Assembly: GCA_965214525.1 (NCBI GenBank)
Contig: OZ243959.1
Span: 2,666,001-2,730,000, forward strand
Direction: 5' to 3'
Length of the DNA: 64,000 nt
Source of the DNA: Qipengyuania_B sp965214525
GTDB lineage: Bacteria; Pseudomonadota; Alphaproteobacteria; Sphingomonadales; Sphingomonadaceae
The translations under genes and the position numbers were made by a program. The notes below the pieces were generated by a model. It was given only the letters and a program-made list of their open reading frames with translations, was not told the DNA's origin and ran no database searches. How positions within the stretch are numbered: the stretch's first letter is position 1; every line of letters starts with the position of its first letter. Positions 48,832 through 58,806 of this stretch are shown here, in pieces.

Positions 48832-50331
48832 ATGAACGACGAGCCGCTGACTGCTGAGCAGGATACCGAAGCGCTCACCACTGGCATCGTGGGCCTGGAC
48901 AAGATTCTATGCGGCGGCTTCCCGGCCCGCCGTCTGCATCTGATCGAGGGCACGCCAGGTGCCGGTAAAACCACGTTGGCGCTCGGCTTCCTGCTCGAAG
49001 GTGCCAGGTGCGGGGAAAGCGGCCTGTATGTTACGCTGTCCGAGACAGCCAACGAACTCAAGGCAGTGGCCCGTTCGCATGGGTGGTCGCTCGATGGTAT
49101 CGACATTTTTGAACTGGTTACGGAAGACGGTTTCAGCTCGGCCAACGAACAGACTTTGTTGCATCCAAGCGAGATCGAATTGAGCGAGACGGTGCGCGGC
49201 GTGATCGCAGAGGTCGAGAAGAACAATCCTGTCCGCGTGGTGCTCGACAGTCTGTCGGAATTGCGGCTGCTATCGCAGAACCCGTTGCGCTACCGGCGGC
49301 AAATCCTGGCACTGAAGCACTTCTTCGCCAAACGCCGTTGCACGGTGCTGATGCTCGATGATCGGACCGCGGAGACAGGCGATCTGCAATTGCACAGCAT
49401 TGCACACGGCGTGGTGTCGTTGGAACAGAGCCTCAACGATTTTGGATCGGAACGGCGACGGTTGCGCGTTCTGAAGATGCGCGGGCTGAAGTATCGCGGC
49501 GGCTATCACGACTTTCGGATCGAGAAAGGGGGTCTTTGCGTGTATCCGCGGCTAATTGCATCGGAACATCACACGCAATTCGATGCGACCCCCGTAACGA
49601 CCGGGGTTCCAGAACTCGATGCGCTGTTCGGATCCGGGCTGACGCCGGGCACAACCACTCTGCTTTCAGGGCCTGCCGGGGTGGGCAAGACCACCACAGC
49701 GGTCCAGTGCATGCTTGCCGCGCTGGAACGGGGTGAACGCGTGGTATCCTATTTGTTCGACGAAAGATTGAACACGTTGCTTGCCCGTTCCGCCGCGTTG
49801 GGCAACGATCTGCAACCCTATGTCGACAATGGCCAGCTGACCTTGCGCCAAATCGACCCGGCTGAATTGTCGCCCGGCGAGTTTGCCGGCCTGGTGCAAG
49901 AAGCAGTCGAGGAGGATGAGGCGAACATGGTCGTTATAGACAGCATCAACGGCTATATGCAGTCGATGCCGAGCGACAACTTCCTCGTTCTGCAGATGCA
50001 CGAATTGCTAAGTTATCTCAGCCAACAAGGTGTCGTGACCTTGATGATCCTTGGGCAGCACGGCATTACCGGCGATCTTCGCTCCGAAGTCGACCTGAGC
50101 TATCTGTCGGATAGCCTCTTGCTGATGCGGTACTTCGAAGCGCGCGGCGTGGTGAAGAAATCGATGGCGGTGATCAAGACCCGCACGCAGGATCATGAGC
50201 GGACGATCCGCGAGTTCGCCATCGGCCCGGGCGGGATCAAGGTGGGTGAGCCGCTGACCGATTTCGAACACATATTGAGCGGCAATCCACGCTATGCAAA
50301 GGCAGGCACGGACCTGATGGCAGAGGACTGA
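48832..50331 (+). CDS. KaiC-like double RecA-domain ATPase
   Basis: 499-aa protein with two KaiC domains. Domain 1: TTGIVGLDKILCGGFPARRLHLIEG with Walker A GTPGAGKTT (about residue 40) and the ATPase acidic segment YVTLSETANEL. Domain 2: TTGVPELDALFGSGLTPGTTTLLSG with GPAGVGKTT (about residue 280) and YLFDERLNTLLARS. KaiC of cyanobacteria is a clock kinase, but alphaproteobacterial copies without KaiA/KaiB are thought to act in signal transduction. A hybrid histidine kinase starts 6 bp downstream, so the two probably form one signalling unit. ATG at 48832 follows GGAGGAAGG. Confidence 0.93.
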   Translation: MNDEPLTAEQDTEALTTGIVGLDKILCGGFPARRLHLIEGTPGAGKTTLALGFLLEGARCGESGLYVTLSETANELKAVARSHGWSLDGIDIFELVTEDGFSSANEQTLLHPSEIELSETVRGVIAEVEKNNPVRVVLDSLSELRLLSQNPLRYRRQILALKHFFAKRRCTVLMLDDRTAETGDLQLHSIAHGVVSLEQSLNDFGSERRRLRVLKMRGLKYRGGYHDFRIEKGGLCVYPRLIASEHHTQFDATPVTTGVPELDALFGSGLTPGTTTLLSGPAGVGKTTTAVQCMLAALERGERVVSYLFDERLNTLLARSAALGNDLQPYVDNGQLTLRQIDPAELSPGEFAGLVQEAVEEDEANMVVIDSINGYMQSMPSDNFLVLQMHELLSYLSQQGVVTLMILGQHGITGDLRSEVDLSYLSDSLLLMRYFEARGVVKKSMAVIKTRTQDHERTIREFAIGPGGIKVGEPLTDFEHILSGNPRYAKAGTDLMAED

Positions 50332-50337
50332 CGCCCA

Positions 50338-52767
50338 ATGCCCGGAATGCAATACGGGTCGATGATAGCCGTTCTGGCCCCCCGCGGCAGGGATGCTGCC
50401 GTTGCCAGCCGTCTTTTGCAAGCCAATGGGATGGAAGCCGTCATCGCACCCGATCTGGCGATGCTGGACAGTCTGCTGGAACAGCATGTCGGGGCGGTGC
50501 TGATCGCGGAGGAGGCTATCGGAGACGACGGGGCTTCGCGCATTCAGAAGGCACTGGAAGGCCAACCGGTCTGGTCCGACGTGCCGTTCATCGTGTTGAC
50601 CAACGGCACGACGGCCGCGCGCTCGGAAAGGGAGCGGCAGCGGATCGATGCGTTGGGCAACGTGCTGCTGTTGTCGCGGCCACTTCATCAGGACGATCTG
50701 ATCCGCGCGGCCAAATCCGTGCTGAAGGCGCGAGCAAGGCAGTTCGAAGCCCGCGCCCGGATGCAGGAATTGCAAGTACAAGGGGAAAAACTGCGCGAAA
50801 GCGAGGCTCGCTCGGAAGCGATTGTGCATTCGATCGACCAGATGATCTGGTCGACCTTGCCAGATGGCTACCATGATTTCTACAATGATCGCTGGTACGA
50901 GTTTACCGGAGTACCGTCAGGATCGACGGATGGCGAGGCCTGGAACGACATGTTCCATCCGGAGGATCAGGAACGCGCCTGGGCGCGGTGGCGGCATTCG
51001 CTGCAAACTGGCGAGCCTTACGAGATCGAGTACCGGTTGCGGCACCACTCAGGTGATTATCGCTGGGTCCTTGGCAAGGCGCACCCTGTTCGCGACGCCT
51101 CCGGCACAATCGTCCGCTGGTATGGCACGTGCACCGACGTGCACGAGAACGTACGCATTCGCGAGGAACTCGCAGGTTCACGCGAATTGCTGGAACAGGC
51201 GGTTGAGGAGCGCACGCGGGAACTTCAATCGCTGGTAGCCGAGCGTGAACGCGCGTGGGACTTGTCGGTCGATCTGCTTGCAGTAGCAAGCGCCGATGGC
51301 TTGCTGACGAACGTGAACGAAGCCTGGCATCGCGTGCTCGGTTGGGATCCAGCCGAACTGCTCAACCGGCCTTTTGCGGCATTCACACATCCGGACGATC
51401 TGGAACAGACTTTGGCGAAATACGCCGGGATCATCGACGAACCGCTGACAGAACCGTATGAGTTCCGGTTGCGGCACAAGGATGGATCGTACCGGACCTT
51501 TGCGTGGACGGCGTTTGCGGAAAGTGGGCTGATTTATGCTGCAGGTCGTGATGTTACAGACCACAACGAGCGGGCAGAGGCGCTTTCGACGGCCGAGGAC
51601 GCTCTTCGCCAAAGCCAGAAGCTGGAGACGATCGGCCAGTTGACCGGCGGGGTCGCGCACGATTTCAACAATCTGCTGATGGCGGTTCGTTCGAGTCTGG
51701 AACTGCTGCAAAAGCGGCTACCGCAGGACGACGAGCGCGCCATGAGCTATTGGCGCAACGCGATGAAGGGAACCGAACGAGGGGCGAGCTTGACGCAAAG
51801 GATGCTCGCCTTCGCCCGCAAGCAGGAACTCAATGCGGAGCGTGTCGATGTCGGCAGGCTGCTTCCCGATATCCGCGACCTGATCGAGCGATCGATCGGA
51901 CCGCAAATCGCACTCGATCTTGCTGTTGCCCCGGGCATGGAAGATGCCTTGGTTGATGCGAACCAGCTGGAAATGGCGCTGTTGAACCTGGCCCTGAATG
52001 CGCGTGATGCGATGGAGGGAGTGGGTTCTGTAAAAATCGCGGTGGATTGCCTGGCGATCGAGGATGCGTCGGACCTGGAGCCGGGCAGCTATGTGCGGAT
52101 CGCCATGACCGATACCGGTCCGGGCATGGAGGAAGAGACCCTGGCGCAGGCGATGGACCCCTTCTTCACCACCAAGGGTGTGGGGAAAGGCACCGGCCTC
52201 GGCCTGTCGATGGTGCACGGGCTGGCGCGCCAGTCGGGCGGCACTTTCCGGCTCGCAAGCCGCTTGGGCGAGGGGACCAAGGCGGAACTATACCTACCGG
52301 TGGCGCATGGGTCGCGCGAACAACGAACCGCGGCAGAACCTGCAAGCGTGCCCGCTGCCGATATGCGCAAGCTGACGATCCTGGCGGTCGACGACGATGC
52401 CCTGGTCTTGTTCGGCACGGTCGCGTTGCTGGAAGAGCTTGGTCATGAAGTACGTGAATGCCATTCGGGGGCCGAAGCGCTCGAGCTTCTGCCGGAACTG
52501 GAGTGTATCGACCTGATCATCACCGATCAGGCAATGCCCAATATGACAGGGGTGGAGCTTGCCCGCACGATCCATAAGACCCGGCCATACTTGCCCGTCA
52601 TCCTCGCGACAGGCTATTCGGAAATGCCGGAAGGTGCGAAGAACGACATCGCGGTGCGGCTCGAAAAACCGTTTGGCGATCGGAACCTGCAGGATGCCAT
52701 CGCCAAAGCGGTAAACGGGCAATCGTTCGACAAGACAGCATCGGCCGACCGGGCGAAGGTCGCATAA
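50338..52767 (+). CDS. Hybrid sensor histidine kinase with N-terminal pseudo-receiver, two PAS domains and C-terminal receiver
   Basis: 809 aa, no membrane segments. Residues 1 to about 130 are receiver-like but lack the phosphoacceptor Asp (AVLIAEEAI, Ala57-Glu58), so a pseudo-receiver. A coiled linker leads to PAS 1 (about 160-290; YHDFYNDRWYEFTG ... GTCTDVHENVRIREEL) and PAS 2 (about 310-425). HisKA has His441 in GGVAHDFNNLL; HATPase has NLALNARDAM, DTGPGMEEE and GKGTGLGLSMV. The C-terminal receiver has Asp730 in LIITDQAMP and a Lys in LEKPF. The C-terminal receiver resembles those of FixL-like hybrid kinases. Encoded 6 bp after the KaiC-like ATPase. Confidence 0.93.
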   Translation: MPGMQYGSMIAVLAPRGRDAAVASRLLQANGMEAVIAPDLAMLDSLLEQHVGAVLIAEEAIGDDGASRIQKALEGQPVWSDVPFIVLTNGTTAARSERERQRIDALGNVLLLSRPLHQDDLIRAAKSVLKARARQFEARARMQELQVQGEKLRESEARSEAIVHSIDQMIWSTLPDGYHDFYNDRWYEFTGVPSGSTDGEAWNDMFHPEDQERAWARWRHSLQTGEPYEIEYRLRHHSGDYRWVLGKAHPVRDASGTIVRWYGTCTDVHENVRIREELAGSRELLEQAVEERTRELQSLVAERERAWDLSVDLLAVASADGLLTNVNEAWHRVLGWDPAELLNRPFAAFTHPDDLEQTLAKYAGIIDEPLTEPYEFRLRHKDGSYRTFAWTAFAESGLIYAAGRDVTDHNERAEALSTAEDALRQSQKLETIGQLTGGVAHDFNNLLMAVRSSLELLQKRLPQDDERAMSYWRNAMKGTERGASLTQRMLAFARKQELNAERVDVGRLLPDIRDLIERSIGPQIALDLAVAPGMEDALVDANQLEMALLNLALNARDAMEGVGSVKIAVDCLAIEDASDLEPGSYVRIAMTDTGPGMEEETLAQAMDPFFTTKGVGKGTGLGLSMVHGLARQSGGTFRLASRLGEGTKAELYLPVAHGSREQRTAAEPASVPAADMRKLTILAVDDDALVLFGTVALLEELGHEVRECHSGAEALELLPELECIDLIITDQAMPNMTGVELARTIHKTRPYLPVILATGYSEMPEGAKNDIAVRLEKPFGDRNLQDAIAKAVNGQSFDKTASADRAKVA

Positions 52768-52818
52768 CCGCAAAACCGGCGCGCTTGGTTGCGGCAGGGC
52801 ATGAGAGGAGTGACCATT

Positions 52819-54057
52819 ATGGACCTGAACCGTTGCGCGTCGCCGGAGGAACTGGGGTTCTCGGCAAGCCGGCTCGATCGTATCGGTGCCTTCCTTCAAA
52901 CTGCATATCTCGACACCGGACGGTTGCCGATGACGCAGCTGACGGTCGCCCGCAACGGCAAGCTAGCCCTTCACGACGTGCGTGGTCGCATGGGCGAGGG
53001 GCGCGAACCCCTGCGCGACGACGCCATCTTCCGCATCGCTTCGATGACCAAGCCCGTTACCTCCATCGCATTCATGCAATTGGTGGAACGTTGTGCGGTG
53101 GCGCTGGAAGACCCGGTGTCGCGCGTCATCCCGGAGTTCGCCGAATTGCGGGTGTATCAGGGCGGGGGTGGCTCGGTACCATTCGCACCTGGTCCAATGG
53201 CTCCGCCGATGCGCTTTGTCGATCTGCTCACCCATATGTCCGGCCTTACGTACGGGCTCCAGAACCGAACCAATATCGATGCCGTCTATCGCGAACATAA
53301 TCTCGACTTCGCGCGCGAGCACTTGTCGTCCGACGGCTATATCGCGCGACTGGCCGAATTGCCGCTGGAGTTTGCACCGGGGACAGGCTGGAACTATTCA
53401 GTATCCACCGATGTCCTGGGGATCGCGGTCGAACGGCTTTCCGGACAATCGCTGGGCGACTATCTTCAAGAGCATATCTTCGGTCCGCTCGGTATGACGG
53501 ATACCGGGTTTGCTACCGGCAGTGATCCTGAACGGCTGGTCGATGCCTACGCCTACCGCCCCGGCAAGCCTGCCAAGATGATCGATATGGGTGTCGACAG
53601 CAAGCTTCACCGCCCGGCAACATTCCATAGCGGGGGCGGCGGGCTACTCGGGACTGCGCAGGATTACCAACGCTTCGCCCAGATGCTGCTGAATGAAGGA
53701 ACGCTTGACGCGACGCGGATCGTCAGTCCGAAAACGCTACGAATGATGCGGACCAACCATCTGCCCGGCCATGCCGATCTGACCGAGATGTCGAGCAGTC
53801 TGTTTTCGGAAGCCAACAATGCCGGGACGGGCTTCGGTCTTGGATTTGCGATGGTGATCGATCCTGCAAAAACGCTGATGCCTTCGAGCATGGGCGAATT
53901 CTACTGGGGCGGTGCCTATTCGACGGCGTTCTTCGTCGATCCCGTGGAACGTATCACGATGGCGTTCATGACCCAGGTCTATCCCTCCAATGCCTATCCG
54001 ATAAGACGGCAATTGAAGACGCTGATTTATGCGGCGCTGGAAGAAAGTTATGCCTGA
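52819..54057 (+). CDS. Serine hydrolase (class C beta-lactamase/esterase family)
   Basis: 412-aa enzyme of the beta-lactamase/transpeptidase-like fold. The S-x-x-K pair is Ser75-Lys78 in RIASMTKPVTS; the Tyr motif is GWNYSVSTDVLG; the third motif is HSGGGGLLG in place of KTG, typical of EstB-type esterases and D-aminopeptidases rather than true beta-lactamases. No signal peptide, so probably cytoplasmic. The ATG at 52819 is chosen because AGAGGAG lies 8-14 bp upstream. Possibly in one unit with the FucP-like transporter and the exported amidohydrolase downstream. Confidence 0.9.
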   Translation: MDLNRCASPEELGFSASRLDRIGAFLQTAYLDTGRLPMTQLTVARNGKLALHDVRGRMGEGREPLRDDAIFRIASMTKPVTSIAFMQLVERCAVALEDPVSRVIPEFAELRVYQGGGGSVPFAPGPMAPPMRFVDLLTHMSGLTYGLQNRTNIDAVYREHNLDFAREHLSSDGYIARLAELPLEFAPGTGWNYSVSTDVLGIAVERLSGQSLGDYLQEHIFGPLGMTDTGFATGSDPERLVDAYAYRPGKPAKMIDMGVDSKLHRPATFHSGGGGLLGTAQDYQRFAQMLLNEGTLDATRIVSPKTLRMMRTNHLPGHADLTEMSSSLFSEANNAGTGFGLGFAMVIDPAKTLMPSSMGEFYWGGAYSTAFFVDPVERITMAFMTQVYPSNAYPIRRQLKTLIYAALEESYA

Positions 54058-54163
54058 CCCGCTTTGACAAGCGTATTCCATCTAGGCGCATTCATGCTTC
54101 CCCGATAGGAGAGGGCCGCAAAACCGGCGGACGACAATGCCGGTCGCATAAGGGGGATCGCAC

Positions 54164-55453
54164 ATGGCACTAGCACCCGATGTCGCATCGCACACTGATC
54201 CGCACCCGGAAGCGGTCCCCGGCCAGGATATCGACGCGCCGGGCTTGCAGTTCTTCGTGTTCGGCTTGTTCTTCATCTTCGGCGGGATCACGTCGTTGAA
54301 CGATGTCATCATTCCCAAGCTGAAAGAACTGTTCACGCTCAATTTCACGCAGGCGATGCTCGTGCAAACCTGCTTTTTCGCGGCTTACGCGATTATCGGT
54401 ATTCCGGGAGCCAAGCTGATCAAGCGCGTCGGTTACATGCGTGGCGCGGTCGCGGGCCTGCTTATCATGATGATCGGCTGCCTTTTGTTCATCCCGGCGA
54501 GCCAGAACGCCACTTACGCTGTGTTCCTGTTCGCATTGTTCGTGCTCGCCAGCGGCGTCGTGATCGTGCAAGTCGTTGCGAATCCGCTCATCAGCCTGCT
54601 GGGTCCGCCTCGAACTGCCCATAGCCGTTTGACTTTTGCGCAAGCGTTCAATTCCCTTGGAACCACGATCTTCCCTATCGTTGGCGCGGCGCTGATCCTC
54701 GGCAGTCTGGCCAACGTGACGGCAGACGAACTTTCCGGCGCAGCCTTGACCGCCTACCGCCAGGCCGAAAGCGAGGCGATCTGGCAGGGCTATCTTGGTT
54801 TGGCCATCGCCATTGCGATCGTCGCCGCCATCGTCTGGCTGTTCCGCAACCGCCTGCAAGGAGAGCGGCACGACGCGTCGAGCGGGTTGGGCGGGTTCGA
54901 TCTGCTGGGACGCAGGCGGTTCGGTTACGGTGCCGCCAGCATCTTCCTTTATGTCGGCGCCGAAGTCGCCATCGGATCGATCATCATCAATTATCTGGGG
55001 CAGGAGCGGGTCTTGGGCGAACCGGAAGGCGTGATCGGCTGGATGATCGGACTGTATTGGGGCGGCGCGATGGTCGGCCGTTTCATCGGCTCGGCGATCC
55101 TGCGGATCATCAGTCCGGGCAAGGTGCTGGCTTTCAACGCCATCGGCGCCATCGCGCTCATCGTCATTTCGGCCAATACCGGGGGGGCGTTAGCGGGATA
55201 CAGTCTGCTCGCCGTGGGACTGATGAACTCGATCATGTTTCCGACGATCTTCTCGCTGGCCTGCGAGCGGTTGGGTTCGCGCCTGGCCGATGGGTCGGGC
55301 ATCATCAATGTTGCCATTGTCGGCGGGGCGGTCATTCCCCCGTTGACCGGGTTCGTCGCCGACCTGTCCAGTCTCGGTTTCGCGTTGATCGTCCCTGCGA
55401 TTTGCTATGCCATCATCGCCGGGTTCGGCATGTTTGCCCGGCGCCCGGCATGA
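54164..55453 (+). CDS. FucP-like MFS sugar transporter
   Basis: 429-aa inner-membrane proton-coupled sugar transporter of the FucP/glucose-galactose porter family, about 12 helices. The first helix region FFVFGLFFIFGGITSLNDVIIPKLKELF, with an embedded polar Asn-Asp, is the family hallmark. Next come AYAIIGIPGAKLIKRVGYMRG, VVANPLISLLGPPRTAHSRLTFAQAFNSLG and AEVAIGSIIINYL, all typical of FucP proteins. ATG at 54164; 106 bp after the serine hydrolase. Likely to import a product made by extracytoplasmic enzymes nearby; the specific sugar cannot be told. Confidence 0.92.
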   Translation: MALAPDVASHTDPHPEAVPGQDIDAPGLQFFVFGLFFIFGGITSLNDVIIPKLKELFTLNFTQAMLVQTCFFAAYAIIGIPGAKLIKRVGYMRGAVAGLLIMMIGCLLFIPASQNATYAVFLFALFVLASGVVIVQVVANPLISLLGPPRTAHSRLTFAQAFNSLGTTIFPIVGAALILGSLANVTADELSGAALTAYRQAESEAIWQGYLGLAIAIAIVAAIVWLFRNRLQGERHDASSGLGGFDLLGRRRFGYGAASIFLYVGAEVAIGSIIINYLGQERVLGEPEGVIGWMIGLYWGGAMVGRFIGSAILRIISPGKVLAFNAIGAIALIVISANTGGALAGYSLLAVGLMNSIMFPTIFSLACERLGSRLADGSGIINVAIVGGAVIPPLTGFVADLSSLGFALIVPAICYAIIAGFGMFARRPA

Positions 55454-55517
55454 TGCTGCCTCGCGTCCTTATGCGACGTAACCGGGGCGGGCCGCTTTAC
55501 ACAAAGGAGAAGCCTGA

Positions 55518-58500
55518 ATGAAGACCAGCCTGCTGGCGATGTGCGCCGCCGCCCTGCTACCGGCCGTTGCGAATGCGCAAGCGTTGCCGGAACCCGCCGC
55601 CTCGAACGACCCCGACGCGAACCAGGAGGGCGCGGACGCCGATAGCTGGGATATCTCCGCCCCGCCCGGCTTCACCTTCAGCGATGTTCCCATCGACGTG
55701 TCTGAAGGCAGTTGGATCGACCTGGATGTAAGCCCGGACGGGCGGACTATCGCCTTTGCGCTGCTGGGAGACATCTACACCATGCCGATGACGGGCGGTA
55801 AGCCGACCCGTATTGCCAAAGGCCTGGCGTGGGAGGTGCAACCCCGTTTCTCCCCCGATGGCCGCCGTATCGCGTTCACCTCCGACCGGGGCGGGGGCGA
55901 CAATATCTGGCTGATGAACGCCGATGGCAGCGACATGCGGCAGGTGAGCAAGGAAAAGTTCCGGCTGCTCACGCAACCTACTTGGAGCCCGGACGGACAG
56001 TTCATCGCCGCGCGCAAGCATTTCACAACGCAGCGTTCGGCGGGGACTGGAGAAATCTGGCTGTATCACGTGTCTGGCGGCGCCGGTGTGCCGTTGATCG
56101 AGCGGTCAAATCCGCAGTTTCAGAAGGAATTGGGCGAACCCGCGTTCGCGCCCGAGGGGGAAGCCATCTACTACACGCGTAACACAACGCCTGGGAACAC
56201 CTTCGAATACGCGCAAGATTCACTTACCGGCATCTTCGCCATCGAACGCTACGACGTGGAAACGGGGGAGGTGACGACGGCGGTATCGGGCTATGGCGGG
56301 GCGATCAGCGCGACGCCTTCACCCGACGGCACCCACCTGGCGTTCATCCGGCGCGAAGAAGGGCAGTCAAAGCTGTTCGTGAAAAACCTGGAAACCGGGG
56401 CGCAACGCCAAATTTACGGCGCGCTCGATCTCGATCTTCAGGAGACATGGGGGGTGACCGGCCTCTATCCGAAAATGGCGTGGACGCCCGATAATTCCAG
56501 CGTGGTGTTCTGGGCTGGGGGCCAGATCAACCGGGTCAGTTTGAAGGATGGCCAGGCGCAGGTCATCCCGTTTCGCATCAGTGATACGAGGCAGGTGGCC
56601 AAGGCTCCGCATCCGGTGGTGCAGGTTTCGCCCGACACGGTCACAACGAACATGGTCAAGTTCGCTTCCCTGTCGCCCGATGGGCGCACGGTGGTATTCG
56701 AAAGCCTTGGGCGATTGTGGCTGAAGCCCGTGAACGGAAGCGAGGCGCGACCGCTTACGCGCGAACAGGATGCGCTGGAGGCGTTTCCTGCATGGTCGCG
56801 CGATGGCCGGCGGATCGCATTCGTCCGCTGGAGCGACGAAATGCTCGGCAACGTCGTGACGGTCGATGCGAATGGCCGGGGCGAACGGGTGGTGACGCAG
56901 CAACCGGGACATTATGCGCGTCCCGTCTTTTCCCCCGATGGCAAGACAATCCTCGTCGAGCGGCGCGAAGGCGGATGGCTTACCCGGCCCGAAGGATCGG
57001 ACAATCCCGGCATCTACGCGGTGGCTACCGCGGGCGGTACGCCTCGATTGATCGAGCGCGATGGCTTCAAGCCGCAATTTGCCGCTAGCGACGAACGGTT
57101 CTATTTCCAGCGCTACGCGGATGAGAAACTCGCGCTGGTTTCTGCCGACCTGAACGGCGAGGCGGAGCGGACCCATGCGGAAGGCGAACTGGTGGTGGAC
57201 TACACCGTTTCGCCTGACGGCAGGTATCTGGCGTTCCGGCAGAATTACGAAGCGTTCGCCATGCCGCTCCTGCCCGGAACACAAGCCGTGAACGTCGATA
57301 GCGGGGCGGACGCTTTGCCGATCGTCAACGTCAGCCGGGGTGGGGCGGAATATATCCATTGGGGTCGGGGCGGCGACACGCTCAACTGGAGCATGGGGCC
57401 GCAATTGTTTTCCGCTGCGCTGGATCAGCTATTCCCCGATGCGCCGCGGAACGAAGGTGAGAAAGCGAGCTTTGCCGCGCCAACATCAGGTTTGAACCTG
57501 GCCATGACCGTGCCTGCCGACAAGCATCGCGGCACGGTGGCGCTGGTTGGCGCCAAAATCCTGACGATGGCCGGTGAGAATGCCGGGCGAGCCATCCAAG
57601 ACGGTGTCATCGTAATCGAAGGGGAGCGGATCGTCGCCATCGGCCCCCGCGGACAGGTCGCCATCCCGGACAACGCCCGCCAGATCGATGTCACCGGGAA
57701 GGTGATCATGCCGGGCCTCGTCGATGCTCATGCCCATGGTCCTTATGGGACCGGCGATCTCATTCCGCAGCAGAACTGGACTTTGGTGCAGAACCTGGCG
57801 CTCGGCACTACTACGATGCACGATCCGTCCTCCACCGCAAGCGAGGTATTCGCAGCGTCGGAGCGGCAGCGGGCGGGTACCCTGCTTGCCCCCCGCCTGT
57901 TCTCGACCGGAGAGATCATCTACGGCGCGAAGTCGCCCTCCCGCTATGCGGCAATCGACAGTTACGAGGACGCGCTCGATCACGTCCGCCGCATCAAGGC
58001 GCAGGGCGGTATCTCGGTCAAGAACTACAACCAACCCCGCCGCGACCAGCGCCAGCAAGTCGTGCGCGCTGCGCTCGAGGAGAACATGTTGGTGGTGGCC
58101 GAGGGAGGGTCGCAGTTCGGGATGGACATGGCGCTGGTGGCGGATGGCAATTCCACGCTGGAGCACAACGTGCCCTTGCAGACATTTTACGACGATGTGC
58201 TGCAGTTCTTCGGCGCGAGCGACACGAATTATACCCCGACCCTGGTCGTGACTTATGGCGGGCTGGCAGGTGATCCCTATTGGCGGCAGGCGACCAATGT
58301 GTGGGAGAACCCGCTGCTGGTGCACACTCCGCGCGACATGCTGTTAGCCGATACGGCGCGACGCGAAGCGGGTCCGGACTGGGCATTCGTCGACGATGAA
58401 AACGCGCGCGAGGCAAAGAAGCTGGCTGATCGGGGGGTCGAAGTGGCGATCGGCGCACACGGGCAGCAGCCGGGCATCGCTGCCCATTGGGAACTGTGGT

Positions 58501-58769
58501 CCTTTGCCCGTGGAGGGATGAGCCCGATAGAAGCGCTGGAGACCGGCACCATCGCTGCAGCCCGGTCGCTCGGCATGGAGCGTGACATAGGCAGCCTTGA
58601 AGTCGGCAAGCTGGCCGATCTGCTGGTGCTGGATGCCGATCCCAGTGAGGACATCCGCAACTCCGACAAGATCGCGCAGGTCATGCTGGGGGGTCGGCTA
58701 TACGACGCGGCGACGATGAACGAGGTAACGACCGGAGACAGCAAACGCCGCGCCTATTGGTGGGAATAG
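55518..58769 (+). CDS. Exported TolB-like beta-propeller/amidohydrolase fusion protein
   Basis: 1083 aa. Signal peptide MKTSLLAMCAAALLPAVANAQ. The first two thirds (to about 670) are WD40-like PD40 blades, each with a S-P-D-G-x-x-[IV]-[AV]-F motif (for example FSPDGRRIAFTSDRGG, ASLSPDGRTVVFESLG, FSPDGKTILVER). The last third is an amidohydrolase: His738-x-His740 in VDAHAH, Lys in GISVKNYN, and the terminal GKLADLLVLDADP strand. Bacterial homologues act as periplasmic metal-dependent hydrolases or prolidase-like enzymes. ATG at 55518 follows AAAGGAGAAG, 64 bp after the sugar transporter. Confidence 0.93.
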   Translation: MKTSLLAMCAAALLPAVANAQALPEPAASNDPDANQEGADADSWDISAPPGFTFSDVPIDVSEGSWIDLDVSPDGRTIAFALLGDIYTMPMTGGKPTRIAKGLAWEVQPRFSPDGRRIAFTSDRGGGDNIWLMNADGSDMRQVSKEKFRLLTQPTWSPDGQFIAARKHFTTQRSAGTGEIWLYHVSGGAGVPLIERSNPQFQKELGEPAFAPEGEAIYYTRNTTPGNTFEYAQDSLTGIFAIERYDVETGEVTTAVSGYGGAISATPSPDGTHLAFIRREEGQSKLFVKNLETGAQRQIYGALDLDLQETWGVTGLYPKMAWTPDNSSVVFWAGGQINRVSLKDGQAQVIPFRISDTRQVAKAPHPVVQVSPDTVTTNMVKFASLSPDGRTVVFESLGRLWLKPVNGSEARPLTREQDALEAFPAWSRDGRRIAFVRWSDEMLGNVVTVDANGRGERVVTQQPGHYARPVFSPDGKTILVERREGGWLTRPEGSDNPGIYAVATAGGTPRLIERDGFKPQFAASDERFYFQRYADEKLALVSADLNGEAERTHAEGELVVDYTVSPDGRYLAFRQNYEAFAMPLLPGTQAVNVDSGADALPIVNVSRGGAEYIHWGRGGDTLNWSMGPQLFSAALDQLFPDAPRNEGEKASFAAPTSGLNLAMTVPADKHRGTVALVGAKILTMAGENAGRAIQDGVIVIEGERIVAIGPRGQVAIPDNARQIDVTGKVIMPGLVDAHAHGPYGTGDLIPQQNWTLVQNLALGTTTMHDPSSTASEVFAASERQRAGTLLAPRLFSTGEIIYGAKSPSRYAAIDSYEDALDHVRRIKAQGGISVKNYNQPRRDQRQQVVRAALEENMLVVAEGGSQFGMDMALVADGNSTLEHNVPLQTFYDDVLQFFGASDTNYTPTLVVTYGGLAGDPYWRQATNVWENPLLVHTPRDMLLADTARREAGPDWAFVDDENAREAKKLADRGVEVAIGAHGQQPGIAAHWELWSFARGGMSPIEALETGTIAAARSLGMERDIGSLEVGKLADLLVLDADPSEDIRNSDKIAQVMLGGRLYDAATMNEVTTGDSKRRAYWWE

Positions 58770-58806
58770 CGCGCGGTGGGCGGGGTGGCCATGCACGGCT
58801 GCCCCG

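Noticed and set aside
48832..50331. Circadian clock system
   Set aside because: No kaiA or kaiB is present; the double-domain KaiC-like protein alone does not support a clock.
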